Source: Eremophila alpestris peregrina
Lineage: Eukaryota; Chordata; Aves; Passeriformes; Alaudidae
Length of the DNA: 64,000 bases
Direction: 5' to 3'
NCBI GenBank assembly: GCA_009792885.1
Contig: WMCF01000112.1
Coordinates: 170,517 to 234,516, forward strand
This document shows, piece after piece, positions 36,801-51,160 of this stretch (position 1 is the first letter of the stretch; every line of letters starts with the position of its first letter). Made by a program: the position numbers and the translations under genes. The notes under the pieces are model-generated. The model was given only the letters and a program-made list of their open reading frames with translations, was not told the DNA's origin and searched no databases.

Positions 36801-38183
36801 CTCTAATACCTCTGTAGAGTGCATGTGTTTTGTTCCAGCAGGCACACTGGATTATATAGAAACCTTTGCTTTTTTATCAGTGATGGAAATGGTGTTATAA
36901 ACATATGCTTAGTACATGTTTCTTGATGTCTGCATTGTGTGCAGATTTATGGACAAAAAATACACACTTGAATGAAACATGGTGTGATCACATTATTATA
37001 TTTTTATAATAAAATAGAGATAGATAAATGTAACTGGACAAAACACACAAGAATATATTTTCATTATATGGGATTTCTGTTGTAGCTTGACTAAATTGAA
37101 GAAATTACTGTTTTGTTCATGTTGTGCCAGTATCTGCTGTGATATGTGTTCATATAATCAGACATCTTGTGGTCTGGTGTGTATCACTCTGGTTTTTTCA
37201 AGCCATAAAGTGCATTATTGTCACTGAGGGAGGTGCCATAACCGTGTGTAACACTGGGATTGCCATCACACTGTACTGAATGGAGCCTGTGCAGGAACAT
37301 CAGATGGTTATATCAGCCTAGGTGCTGTTTTGCCTGTGATTTACTGCCAGGAGGTGTATCTGGAGACACATCCTTCCTTCTTCCACCAGGGAGAAAAACA
37401 AAAGAAAAACTGGAACAAAATGTAATTTATTTAGTGCAGTTCAGAACTGGTCTTTGATGGCATGGGCAGGCTGCCTCAGTTGAGTTTTGCCATATCGTGT
37501 ACCTTCTTGTTCTAAAATTGTATTACATGGGATAATGCTGGGTTTTTTAGGAAGTTAAAGGCTGTTGGTAGTGCAGAAGCCTTTTGGGTATCCATAACTC
37601 ACTGATCCACTCAACCAATTCCCCCAAGGTGATCCCATTCTCTTTGTGTCTGAGTCCCAAACTTGGGACTGATTTCCTGAGCATGAAATGTTGTTCTTTT
37701 CAACACAGAAAGTGTTTGTGTTGACAAGCCTCCCAATATAGACTGTGTAGGTGATCTGTTTTAAGCAACAGGATGGGTTATTCCTGGGAGAAAGAAACCC
37801 ACTTGTTTTCCAACATGTGGGTGCAGGTGCAGGTAGAGCTGCTAAGCTGGTAAGAAATCTTCCCCCCAAAATTTAATTCTTTTTCTTAGCATTAAAAAAA
37901 GGTGTTGAAAGGGATTTAGTAACTGTCAGCTGAATGTTTTAAACAGCTGAGCATTTATTTTTTGCAGATATTCACTGCATTGTGTCTTCCTGACTTCCTT
38001 TTTTCTCTCATAACTCTTGCCACGGGAGGAGTTTTAGCCTTCCCTTCTGGCACAGCACAGCAGCTCAGCTGCCTCATGAAGTGTACAAACCCAGTGAGGT
38101 GTTGAGGACAGAGATGTGAGGATCTCTCCTGGCTGTCAGAGCCTCAAAGGAATGGTGCAGTTCTGCCCTGGGTGATGGTCAGT
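36801..38183 (+). other. RBFOX intron, no recognisable feature
   Basis: AT-rich non-coding sequence that becomes GC-richer from about 38020 towards the tandem duplication. I see no gene. Confidence 0.6.
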
Positions 38184-38462
38184 CCTGGGAGAAGGGAGAG
38201 GAGCAGCACCTCTGCTGCTGTGCTTGCAGTGACTCCTGGCCAGGCTCACCCCTTTAACACAGAAATGGAGCCTCTCCCAGGTCACACTGCCTGGCTGCCT
38301 CTCTGTCATTATTTTAGAGCCCTGGGAGAAGGGAGAGGAGCAGCACCTCTGCTGCTGTGCTTGCAGTGACTCCTGGCCAGGCTGATTGTTCACCCCTTTG
38401 ACAGAAATGGAGCCTCTCCCAGGTCACACTGCCTGGCTGCCTCTCTGTCATTATTTTAGAGC
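38184..38462. repeat. Tandem duplication, units of 137 and 142 bp
   Basis: Copy 1 (38184-38320) and copy 2 (38321-38462) both start CCTGGGAGAAGGGAGAGG and end ATTATTTTAGAGC. They match closely except around the middle, where copy 2 has gained GATTGTT and lost a few bases near the CCCCTTT(A/G)ACA stretch. Small indels with otherwise near-identity suggest a fairly young duplication. It has no coding content. Confidence 0.95.
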
Positions 38463-41400
38463 TCTGAAGCTCCAGCCTTATCCCTGTGCAGCTCCCTGAG
38501 GAAGAGCAGGCAGTTTTTTCCCTTCCCTTTTCCCCTCTGTCCCACAGACAGCAGGTGAAGCTTTGCTGGCTCAGTGCTCCTGGGCAGCAGCACCAGGGAT
38601 TAGTGTTATCTCTGCAATTGTTGTGTGTGGGCCAGTATTGGATCACAGCCTCTCCAGGGGCTGGCTGGCAGGGGGAATTCCAGCATCCTCTGTGCTTTCT
38701 AGAGGTTTCAGCATTTTTACTGCCAAACCCACTGATTTTTTCCTTGGGAGGACTGAGATGAGGTGAAAACAGGAATAGGGAAACACCTCTTCAGTCTGGT
38801 CTGTAGTTTCATACAAACTATATTGTAAAAAGTCAATTATAGTAACTTAGGAAAGAAGCAAAAAGGCTTTTTCTATACTCAGTGCTCATGTTTGGGATCT
38901 CCTGACTTCATAGCCAGTTCTCAGAATAGCTTACTACTTAGTTAATATATTTGACCTAATGACCAAATGTGGCAACTTTATGAATTATGTATCAGTCTCT
39001 TGGGTACCAAACTGTGTGCTTTGGTTTTATTAAATCATTTCTGATTTGATTATCTTCATTAGATCACGCAGCAAGTTAATTTCTTTTGAATTTATTGTTC
39101 AGACTTTACAATTAAAAGATGCAAATCAAATAGTGCAGTTCTCCTCCTGTCTTCATTATGATAGCAGTGAGTTTTTTACAATTCTGAATGCTGTTTTAGT
39201 GCAGCTTTTTTATAATCTAAGAATAGAAGATCAGTGTAATACATGGATTATCCATTTCTGGACCCTGCATGATCTGTTCAGAAGCATGTTTCCAGACTGA
39301 GGAACAGCAGCAGTGCATTGATGGACTTCTCTGTATCTCAGCTTGCCAATTAGCAGCAGAGTGATGGCTTGCTCAGATGCATAAATCACCCTCTCTTACC
39401 AGCAATATGACAACTCACCTCAAGTCAGAGTATCAGGATCTTTAAAACAAGCTGAAGTGGGGCACTTCTGCAGTCCAGGGTTTATTTTCAGAACCACCTG
39501 GGAGGTGATGTCTGAGGGCAGTGAGATACAAGCAGCAAATATCGACAGATGGGTGGGGAGTGAAGGCTTTGTGGGGCTTTGATGTGCCCTGTGCCCTGCA
39601 GAGCTCAGTTGTCCATGTTCTGTTCATCCCAAACAATCAGCCCAAATGCTGCAGCTGCACCCAAAGACAAGGTGCAAGTCTTATCTTCTCATAATTAATC
39701 TGAACTTCTGGCTGAAGTGCTGTGTCTAAGTCTGTATGGCTGGAAGGTATTAAAAAAAGGAGGAGCAAATATTTTTATTTGTGCTGTAGTTGCTGTATTT
39801 CAGTTTTAGAGCTCTGTTAAACTTGTGTATGGAATCATCCAAACTTTCTAATCCAGGATTCTAAATAGCTCCTGCATATGCAACAATTCTGTTCCAAAAA
39901 AACAGGCTGAAATTAAATGATAGATGGCCTGTGTTATTATATAAATGCCTGAGGCTTTTCATTAGGCTACAGCAGAGGGTTTCCCTTTCCTGAGTGTTTA
40001 TTTAAAGTAAAATTAATTTAGTCCATTCATAAGTTCTTTATTTTATTAACTGAAAAAATATCAATTGCTTTGCAAGCCTTTCATTTCTCTGTATTCCTAG
40101 TGCTCCCATCTGTGTGTAACCACAGGGGGTTTCTTTTGTTGGGTTTTTTGTTTTGGTTCAGGTTTTTTTGTTGTGAGCACGTGTTCAGCTGTTAGAGGGT
40201 TCATTTCTTAGGCTTTCAGATTGTAGTTTAAATACATTCATGTTGCTTGATGGCAGTAAAGCCCCATTCTTAGAGGAGAACAATCACATTTTCTTGGAAA
40301 AGATGGATACATCATTTTCTTTGTATTCCTTGTTAAATATGTTTCATACAGTTGTCTTCAGAAATGTTCATTTACCATTAAGTAATTTTCTGGTGGTGAA
40401 ATTCTGCTTATTCTATAAAAGGATACCTGGTGTTGTTTCTTTATCCTGTTTTTACAGAGATAAAATTTGATCCTGACCTTTTGATAGGCATGTTTATGAC
40501 TCAATAGTAAATATTACTGAGGAAGGCATTCCTCCTGGTCACTTTGAGTCAGTTTGATAAAAACCTTGATTCAGGACAAGAGTACAGGATTTTCTGGGTA
40601 ATAAAGCAGTTGCTTAGAAGAGAGACAAAATTTGTCACAAACCCTTAAATGAGGCAGGGATAAATGCAGATGGGACTTGTGCAGTTTGGGAGTTGTCATT
40701 TCATTTCAGTCTGTGGAGCTGCAGCAGTGTAAGTGAAATCTATTCAAGGCTCCTTTCTGGAATGCTGAAGTTTTTCCTGTTTTCTTCTGATTTATCATAG
40801 ATGAACTCTTGGATGAAGATGATAAGTTTTATGCTCCATGTATTATTTTCTACTGTGCAGGCTAAAATATTACAATTCCTTCCTCAAAGAAAACAATATA
40901 TTTGAATGAGAACTAATTACCTCTTTTTTTATTCCAAGTGACAAAAGCTAATATATCACACTTAGCCACTATAAGAACTCCATTTCAGTAAACTAATTAA
41001 ACTAATCCTATCTCTACTCATTATTCTCAGTTCTGCTAAATATTTTAACAGCATAGATTTATTTCATTACATAAATTATATCATACTTAAAGAAAACAGT
41101 TTGCATAATGGCGTATTTGCATTCCCAGGAGTTTATTTTGGGTTTTGGAATTCAGACTTCACATTTCAGTTGAAATAATATTATTTGCCTTATTTACCAT
41201 GGTAATTCTTCTTAATTATTACTAATTATCTAGAGTGATGTATAGCTTTAATTAAAAGTAAGTGCTTGGCATTCTTGTTAACTTGGATGAAACAGTGACA
41301 GTTCTCCTGCATATAGACAATATCATGTTAGGAAGTTGTGATGTTTCCTACAGTTCAAACCCTGTAATTTCATATGAACCAATCACAGGGTAAAAAATAA

Positions 41401-43040
41401 AATTGCTTTTTGACTGTTAGTGATTTTGAGTGTACTAAATAAAAAAGATCATGTGCTTACTGGACAAATCTTAAGCTATAGAATGAAAATAAGAATATCT
41501 GCCTCATTTTTTTCTGCTTGAACTGTGAAACCAGAATATGTTGAATGCTAAGAATTTAGCAGAGTTGCTGGGAAGCTGTAAAGGAAGGGTGCATAAAGAC
41601 TTGTCATGCAATAAAAACAAGAACCTGCAAGTCTCCTAAATCTCTTCAGTTTAGTTTAGGTTTTGCACTTCATGTACCTGTTGCAGAGCTTTCTAAAATG
41701 CTATTGAAAATGCAGATAATAAGTGATGAATCACAATGAATTTATGGTATGTAACTCCTATGAGCTGCATAGAAGATTCATATTTTCAGTGATTTTTTTT
41801 GATAAAGCACTTATATCACAGAGGTAATGGTGTTCCTTTCTTAATGCCAGTTTTTATACTGGTACCTGAACTTTGATTTTTGTCACTGTTAATGGCTTCT
41901 CAGAGTGCTGACATGAGGTGAATTGGTGAGGATTTTAGGAAATTCTCAGAGAAAGGGATCTAATTTTGGGTAGTTCTAGCTGGGGATTCTGCATGATTTG
42001 TTAAGGAATGAGAGTCAGACAAGTGACAGACAATTAGTAAATAATTTTATGTGGGTTATGGTCACCCTGCTTTGCACTTTAGCTGCTTCCTGAACACAGC
42101 ACTGGGAATTGCTTTCCTATTTTGCTGATCAATAATCCAAACCTTTCATTCATTGAGTTTATATACACACTGCTGTTTTGGTCTGTTTTCAAATATTTGC
42201 CCCTAATTCATTCCAGAAGACCGTGATAGTTTTGTTTCCATCATCTGTTCTGTTTCTCTTCTCACATAGACTAGAAAAGTGGTGTGTGGATCTTTAAATT
42301 CAGGTTTTTGTTTATTCAGCACTCTGCAAAGATGTTACCCACAAACAAGCTTTAGATGTGGTTTATAGAGATTAGCCTGATGATGTCATCAGGTCACATT
42401 TATATGTAAAATGTTAAATATATTGCAAACAGATTTTTGAATCCCAAAACGTATTAGAAAAGAAAAGGGAAATTAAGCTCTTGGTGTATTCTATTTTATC
42501 CTTCTCTGATACATTTTTGTCCTTAACAATTTGGAGAATATCAAGTAAAATTTTGAAGAAAGATAACAATTTCAAATAACAATTCCTAAACTGATTCCAA
42601 GTGCTGCATGAACCATTCAGTCTTACAAACTGGGATAAAAGACTAACTACTCTTTTGAAGACTATCTAGATCCTAATAGTTAATACAAGATTATAAATAC
42701 TATTTGTAACATTTTTCTTAGAGTAATAATTGTGATGAAGCTGTTCAGTAAGGGAAAAGCTGTAGCTTACAGAGCTTTTCACCTTCCAGAGGGCTGTTTA
42801 ATTAGAGCTCCATCAGCAGTGGCTGGATGCTGGCAGTGCTCAGGGCAGAGTGACCCTGCTCTTCATGCACAGACCCTGGGCACTGGCCTCGAGGAGCTGC
42901 CAGAGCATGCAGAGATGGAATGGGGCTGGAAACCAACCCAGGGACCAAACCACAGCCCTGTGTGCTGTTCTGGTCTGGTCAGGCTTAGGAGCTTACTGAT
43001 GTGCATGAAAAACCTGGGATGCTGGTGACACAGGTGACAG
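38463..43040 (+). other. RBFOX intron, no exon recognised
   Basis: A GC-richer tail of the duplicated block runs to about 38700. The sequence is then strongly AT-rich to about 42720 with a T/G-rich stretch at 40130-40175. A GC-richer patch at 42740-43030 leads into the CR1 fragment. No coding sequence is recognisable. Confidence 0.55.
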
Positions 43041-43241
43041 CACGGGGGAATGGCTTGGGCAGGGCCAGGTTAGATTTTTAGGAAGGAATCTTGCAGGGGC
43101 TGCCAAGGTCTGTCCCATCTCTGGAAGTGCCCAAGGCCAGGTTGGACAGGGCTTGGAACAGCCTGGGGTAGTGGAAGGTGTCCCTGCCCATGGCAGGAGG
43201 TGGGATGGGATGAGCTTTAAGGTCCCTTCCAACACAAACCA
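43041..43241 (+). mobile_element. CR1 LINE 3' end, same strand as the RBFOX exon
   Basis: In order, the segment shows CAGGTTAGATTTTTAGGAAG, CTCTGGAAGTGCCCAAGGCC, AGGTTGGACAGGGCTTGGAA, AGTGGAAGGTGTCCCTGCCC and AAGGTCCCTTCCAACACAAA. This is the CR1 3' UTR just before its tail repeat, and the repeat itself is missing. About 200 bp remain, so the element is severely truncated and non-coding. Confidence 0.88.
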
Positions 43242-45679
43242 ATCTCAGGTGGGTCTCTGAAGCTGTGCATGTTCAGAAAATGCCTGTGGCATTCATTGTC
43301 CCCTGGCTTTCAGAGTTTATCAGCTGGGTGTTACTGTGGCTCTGTCTTGCTCATGCAAACTGCTGGGCCAAGCTCTCAGAAGCAGAATTGAAGCTCCTTC
43401 TGCTGAAATCAGGACAGAATGGAAGGTACACAGAACTGCCTAAAAGGAGTCTGTAGAGATGGGGGTGAAAAATGCATAAGTGGTTTTGGAGCTGATAAGG
43501 GCTCAGAAGATCAGTAAAAAATGAAGTTTTGCTGAAGCTCAGTAGTTTGTTTTGGTGGATTTGAGAGTACTTTGCTCAGCCAAAGTGACTGGCAAGGAAG
43601 AGGGGGTGGTGGGGAAGGCAGCCTGCCTTATCAACACCAGAGGCAGGCAGAGAGAAAGGGACTTTCTACTGAGCAATATTTGATATCTGTCTTCCCAGTA
43701 TCTTTATTTACTGTTTATATATTTTTCTCAGTACATCTTGCATTATGGAACCACACTGCTTAGCATTAGTTATCAGGATCAGTAAAATAAACTTTCAGTT
43801 GCTAGATATGATAATGCAGAATAGAATTGGTTGTACTCTTTAAAAAAATGTGCTGTGACTGAGTAAAATATGAGCTGTGTATGCAGCTTCAGTCTGCTTG
43901 CCTAGCTTGACATCAGGGTTGTGTTTCACTTGACAGATGCCTGTAATTGCTAATATTTTTCATAGTTTTGTGTATTTCATAAGTCATTTATAAGATCATG
44001 CAGTAAACTTAGAGGGCAAATTTATCTGGTAATGTTTTAAATTTCAAATTGCAGTGTTAACATTTCTTGAAGTACCTTGTACATGCATTTATGTATTTCT
44101 GTCTGTACAGAACTTAACTGTATAATTTAAAAGAATTTAAAAATAACTGTGTGTATGTGTACATACAGTGTAAAATATGCATATATTTTATAGAATTCTT
44201 TACACTAATCTTTCTCAGTGATGCTCTATTTCTCTTTGTGTTAATTATTGTGTCATCATATAAGTCATGCTTATAACTAAGTTATTTTGAAATGAAAAAG
44301 ATCTTTCCTTTTTTTCTTTCAGACACATTTTATTTAACAATGACTTTTCATTTTACATTAATTGCATGCTTACAGTATTTACATTATTGACATGTGAGGA
44401 ACACCAGTTAAACAGACTCATACATGTCCTTCCTGAATAATGCAGTGAGCTGCATGTGTTTGGAAATTTATGTGGTTTCATACTGGTAAATGAGGTGTAT
44501 TTGTGGATCATGTTGCTCATCTATAAGCTCTCTTTAATTATAAATTTATAATAAATACATCACTGGTCAAAGGATGTGCAGGTCATGTAAATGTTTTATG
44601 GAAGCGCCAAAAATGTAAAATTGTTGAGATGATAAAAAATCCCTCTGAATTTTTTTGAAAGAGTTGTTAGACCACAAACTCCCTGTCAGTTTGCTTTTCA
44701 GTTCTAGCAGTTTAATATTTTGACAAGGGACAACATTTTATGCAGTCCAAAGACCAGATCTTTCACTTTTGCACTTACAGCTCAGTTGAAGTTGTTCCCC
44801 TTGAGGACCTGACCTCAAGTGCTAAATCTCCCAATTCTATCTTTTGCTAGGCAAAGAAGATGGTGACAGTCTAACCCTTGCACTCACAGCAGCAGTTTCA
44901 CATTTTTGATGAGCTCACACTCACGAGACATCTCCATGTCCTGTAGTGTTCAGCCAGGTGGAGCAGGCATTGCATAGTCCATAGTGAGTAAAGAGTCCTA
45001 CATTGTATTAAGCTCTCTCTCCATTCCTTTTCTAGAACTGTCATGAGTGGCTGGTGGTGTTGGGGTGGGGGTACAGCACTAGGAAATCTTCCTCTTTGAT
45101 TATTCCTCTTTTTGTCATGTTCTTCTCCTGTCCTCCCATGTGTTCTGACAGTTTCATCCTAAAGTAGCCACCTAACAAAGACACCTTTAGTCTAAATTGT
45201 GTTGTAGCCTGTTGTAAAATGGGGAAAAAATTCTAAAAAACACCAGTGTATTCACTAAAAAATAATTTGTTTTTAATTACTGCCGGCCACGATAATAGAT
45301 AGAGAAGTGTTTAGAATGAAAATAAGCCAAAAGTGAGCAAATAGCTCTCAAAACATAACATATGGGTATGAACAAAAGCTTAAAAGAACGTTCTCCAACT
45401 ATTTAAGCAGTCTTTGCATAGTATAATCACAGACCCTGATAGTAAAATGATAGATATTTCTTGTATTTATTCCATGTTACTAGCAAAATTCTTAAATTAT
45501 AGTTCTTAACATGTTAAAGGCTGATCTTACTGAAAAAAAACTACTCTGTAACAAGAGGAATATTTAAGAGCTGCTGGTTTTGTGTGAGCAGGTCACACAG
45601 CCTAATTTCAGATTTAGGCTATTCATCTGGTGGCTTTGTGCTTGGCACCCCTCATGACTTTAATAGCGTTTAATGATAC

Positions 45680-45709
45680 CTTTATTATTAAATAAATTTA
45701 ATAATAAAG
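45680..45709. repeat. Perfect AT-rich inverted repeat, 13-bp arms
   Basis: CTTTATTATTAAA at 45680-45692 is the exact reverse complement of TTTAATAATAAAG at 45697-45709, with a 4-nt loop. It could form a hairpin, but AT-rich palindromes are often fortuitous and no function is implied. Confidence 0.9.
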
Positions 45710-48700
45710 GGATTATTAAATGCTACAACAGCTCCAAAGCAGCAAAGGCAGTGTTGTGGATTCTCTCACCCAAACTCAGGCACACAAATACTGGGATATC
45801 CAAGATTTACAGGAGTGTGTCCAGATGGACACCAAGTGGAATAGGTGCAGGGAGAGGCTGGGTGGGGGAAATGGAGAGCTGACCATGTTGGAAAAGAGCT
45901 GAGCATGGTTAATAAAGCCAAGGAAACTGCTGAGAAATGGGAATTGCTCCCATCTGTGGCTGCTTGGGAATACAGGACAGGACATGGATGGTGTTCTCAG
46001 CTAAGGAGCCATGTGCTGGCCATCATCATTTACAGGGACATGTAAAAGAACCTTTAAATAGTCACATCAGGGAGCTCCTGAAACAGGATTCCAGTTTGAG
46101 CATGGGCCACAGGAGGTCAAACACTTATCAGATTTTGAGAAGGGATTTCTACCCTTAAGAAAAATTACATCATGTGGCTTCCTAGCAGGTGACTCAAGTC
46201 CCTGACTCAGGAGTTATCTTCCAGCTCTGCTTTCTTTCCAAGAAAAGTCAGTCACAGATGCTCTGGCATTCTCAACTGCCAAAATCCCTGTGGTTGATAG
46301 GATTAACCAGCTAAATTTGTCCATGAAAAATCAGAAATCTGTGTTTTTCCAGCAACATTCAGTAATTTCCATGCTGCTACTATATTTGGTGATAGTGCTG
46401 CTTTTCCTAAACCTTGTGTTTTGTGGAGTTCTGTGTAAACTGATGTGATAAAGGAAATATAGTTTGTATAATATATAAAAATAAGTGCCTACTGCTCGAA
46501 GTTACCTTATTTCAGGGGAAGGTTTATTGGAAATGCAGCTCACACAATGTATGATGAGGTGGGAAAAAATAACAGAAGTGACCTCAGTGTGTGCAGCCCA
46601 TGTGTTTGCCATTTTTCCATTTTCTTGAGCATTTATGGACAATTGAACTTACACAGTGTGCAGCAAATAGGTGGTTTCCACATCTTTCTGTGCATGCTGT
46701 CAAATTTGTATGTCTTTAACATTATTAATAGTAAGTGCAGAGAATGAAAAAAATGACATGTTTTGAAATTATGCTGTGGCTCAAGACAATTGTGGTGCTT
46801 GCAGAATCAACTCCTTAATTACATTTTTCACTTATAAAATCTGACCCATAATTTACTTTTCAAGAACTCGTATTTTGTGCAAAATTTAATTTCAGAGGTA
46901 AAAATCTCAGTGAAGCCTCAGTGCTGCTGTTCTCAGTGGAGTTCAGTTTTGTACATCAGTGTGTTTACCCTTTAATGCATGCATCAGTAAAATAATACAG
47001 ATTGCAAAGATCAACAGCAGCACAGAACCTGAACTAAAACTTAAAACACTTTAGGCCAAATAGATCTCTTATGGTTCTGTGCATGTAGGCACTGTCATTA
47101 CTGCCATGGGAAATAAATTAGGATAAGATCCAGCTTCATTCTGCTCCATCCCCAAGATTCTGTGGCACCACATGTGCTAATATTCCTTCACTAGAAAGTT
47201 TCTAGTGAGTAAGAGCTCTGAGGCTTCACATTGTGTAAATATGTATTTATGAAATTATGAGTTTGATGCTGAGGGAGCCTCAAGTTTCTCTTTCATGCCA
47301 GATCCTCTCCCAATTTCATTTTACATATAGCTGTCTATAACTGTTGCTTTTCCAGCTGCATTCACTTATTCCTTCTTACAGATTCTCTTTATGTTTTATT
47401 GAGGATTGTCAGTAAACCAAAAAGAAAATTATCTTTTCTAGGTTAGGTAGCAGTACTTTAATTCCACCTGTTTAATCAGATTTAAACCTTTTATGACACT
47501 CTTAATAATTGTGTGTTCCTGCCTTGCCTTTTTGAGCATTTATTTGTGTCAAGCAATCAGCTAAATCAGCATTCTGAACTTTGACCCAAGTCACTTAGTG
47601 CAGTGCCAGTGTGTGCCTTGGTGATTGATATGAACATAAAGAATTGTCCATGTTTCCATTATTATATCTGGATATATGGGTATTTTAGAAGTGAGGAGCC
47701 ATTTGCAGTGTGCATGTGTCAATATTTATGTAGGCATACAAACAAAAGGTTGAAATGCAGAATATGCAAAGATTAATTTTTGCTCCTTTTCTGAATTTTA
47801 AAGTGAAGAAAACATGCTGGTGGTGTTTGGGTGATTCTGTGATATCAGTTCATTTCAACCACTTCAGTGACTTCATTTAAAAAGGACGAAAGGATGAGTA
47901 GTAAGGAATTATTTAAAAACAAAACAAACAAAAAATAGGATTAGTAGCAAGCAGTTTGGCCTGTGGTTATGTTAGCTGAATGTCACATGCTGATAGACAA
48001 GAAATAGTCTGGAATATTTTGCTCACTTACTGCTTCCTGCAGCTGATTCCTTCTGGAGGAAACACTCTGCCAGCCACGTCCTTACCTTTTGAACCCTGGG
48101 TGCTCTTCCTGCAGCTCAGGACAGTTACAGTCCAGTGATATGTGGAATAATTCACATTCCTGGATTTCAGCAGCATTTAATTGAGTACCATTGGGTTTCT
48201 GCATAAGTATGTGTGAAATGATTGTTCATTTCTGATCCCAGCCTTTTGATTAATCAGCTTTCCCTTGGGCAGTTGTGCAGAATTTGCCATGTTGTGCAGC
48301 AGCCAAGCAAGCATTTAAGATTTTCATTGTTAAACTCAGTTCAAGTACAAATTCAGATTTTAGCAAATGGTTTTTTGAATAAAGAAGCATGCAGCATTAT
48401 CCTCTGTGATGCCACTTTTTCCTTTTTTTGAGAAATACATCCCTCAATAGGAAGAGCTGCTCAGGCCATGCAGGTTTTTTTATAACAACATAAGACACAA
48501 AGTAAAATGAAGTAATCTCTCATTGCAGAGGAGCAAAGTGACCTTCCAGCCATTTAAAGCTTTATCAGGTGCCTGATTAACACATGAATAGAAATATTGG
48601 GTTGGTCTGGCATCTGTGGAGAGCTGGTGAAGAGCACACCAAGTGATCAGTAAAATTCCTGCTGCAGAAAGGGTTGGGTGTCACACAACTCATGACAGAC

Positions 48701-51134
48701 TTTGGACACCTTTATAGTGCTAGTATAACTGCCATGTGCTTTATAAATTAATGTTTAAAGGGATTTATAGCATTTAGTTGTGATTGAGAAGGAAGAATGT
48801 GAGATAGGATTACAAGGAATCTCAGAAAAGAAAGTGCAATTAATTTAAAATCCACTGGAACTCCACTCAGACACAGTTCTGAGTGAAGGATCACACAGCA
48901 GCTTGCAGCATGGCAGGGCCTTTCTTACACCAACTTCATTTACCATTATTGCATGAGAAAATAATATGTTGGCATTTTTTATCAAATGCCCTTTCATCTC
49001 CAACTACAACTTTTTTTTACCAGTGCCACCTGCAATCCATAATATTTTTTCTGACAAAACATACTAAATTTAAAAACTACTAGCTATAAATTGTCATTCT
49101 CTCATTAATTGTGTTGTCTAATTGAAGAACCAAATATTGGACAGCTCAAGAATGGCACTGTAGTTCCAATCACTTCTGTAAGGCTTTTAAACTCAGTGCA
49201 AACCAAATGATTACTCACAGAAAATATTAGTACAGACAAAACACAGCGTGGGCAAATGTTACGCTGCTTTCCCTGAAGAATTCAGGTGACCTTATTATCT
49301 ACCAACATGAAAAAGTGCTGTTGGGAAAGGAAGGTCATCCAGACATCAAGGAAAAATCAGTCCTTGTCCTTTGCCACAGAGACTTCCCAGTGTGTATGAG
49401 CTGCTCTGGAGAGGAATCCCACACCTGATCTGCTGTGTGTGATACGTTGATAAAATCCTCACAGGTTTTCATTCCTGGGGATAGAATTAATTAGTTAATT
49501 CCACAGTAAGGTGATAATCAAAGCCATTTTTGCAGAGCACAGGCCATAAAGCCTGGTTTGCCAACAGAACCTGTTCAGTTATTAACAGGGAACTTCACAT
49601 CTACATCAACTTGTTGGGATGTTCTGTGGAGTTGCAGGTAGAAAATGAAGCTGTTTATTGATCAGAAGTGATTTTTTTTTCCCTGGAGTCCCTGCCCTAA
49701 CTGTAAAGCACAAGTGCTGACTGCCACACTCTGCTGATTGCAGGTTTTTCTGACAGCCCAGACCTGGCTCTCCCCTAATCCTTGTAGCTGCACTGTAGGA
49801 GTTCCAAAGGCTGTGTGACAGAGCTGCTCTGCATTCCAAGAGCTGCAGCACACCTGTCATCAGACAGCAGCAAGAATGCCCAAGTCATCACTTTACTTGG
49901 GAAGCAGAACAGATGATTGAAATTATTTCTTACTACTAACTAATTCCCCTTTTAGCAGAGATAAGCTGCTTTGTTCAGCTGTAAATGAAACATTAGGGTA
50001 TTAGCTGTCAAGGCAGAAGTATTGGAGGAGCTAAGATTTTATCAGCAGTAGTAACATTCTGGGCAATAAATTGTTTTGTTGGGCAGAATACTATTCTCCA
50101 GAGGTACAGAGAAACAAAGCTCATTAAGGTAAATGCTTAAAGCACTGCAAAAAAAGCAAAGACAAAGGCTTATTACCTTTGTTTTGGGGATAGATAAAAC
50201 ATTTGCACTTTTTCATCTCGGTGTAGCAGTGAAGAATTATGTGGTACTGTTATTAAAAAGGTGCATTTGTAGGCTTGTAGAATGCTTTCTGAATATATCC
50301 AAGGGACAAATACATCCCTGAAATATCAACAGAGAGCTGTAGAAAGTGATGGCTTTTTGGAAATTGTTTTGTTTCCCTCTGGGTAAAATTAGGTATCTGC
50401 TCATTGTCCTGTACTTAGCATTCATCAGATTAATAGACTTGCATTATTAAATGAATGTTTGAAATGGAGAAGCAGGAATGTTGGAGTTATGCTAAATATT
50501 TTTACCAATATTATTTAGTTTACCTCAATTATATTCATAAGGATTTGTGGCATGAAGCATTAACATAATGGGATGACAGGAACTCTTGATGGTAGGGACT
50601 GCAGCTGGAGAAGAACATTTGGAATTTTAGGAAGGAATTAAAGCTCTGTAAACCAAGGATGGACATCAACTTGCTATCAGAAACAGTTAAATAGGATAGA
50701 AGTGGGAGGAATCTCTGTTTGTGAGCTGAAAATCCTGCAAGCAGCCAGAGGCAGATATTGTTTTCCATCATTACTTGTTTGAAGTAGCATTTTGGAAAAC
50801 TGTAAAATAGAAGTTTCATGCATAACACAAAGAACAAAGATGTGTAGCTGCAAAACTGCATGGAAGATTCTGTTAATAGCTGACAAAAATGTCTTCAGGA
50901 TTTTCTCTGTGCAAATTGAGGATTTGGGAACACAGAAGGGAGCTTTGCAGTCCATCCTGTCACCTACAGAGGAGTCAAGAGAAGATGCTTTAGGAAGAAC
51001 TGAGTTAAAATTAGGAGAAAGCTGCCCAAAGCTTGGTTATTTATGAATGGCTAGGAATTGCTAGACAGATAAAAACCAAAATTCTGATTTCTGCTGGTTG
51101 GTTTTATGTATTATAGAAATATATATTCTAGTTT

Positions 51135-51160
51135 CATATATATATATAAATATATATATT
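51135..51160. repeat. (AT)n simple repeat
   Basis: Alternating TA runs over about 26 bp, interrupted once by AAA. Confidence 0.85.
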
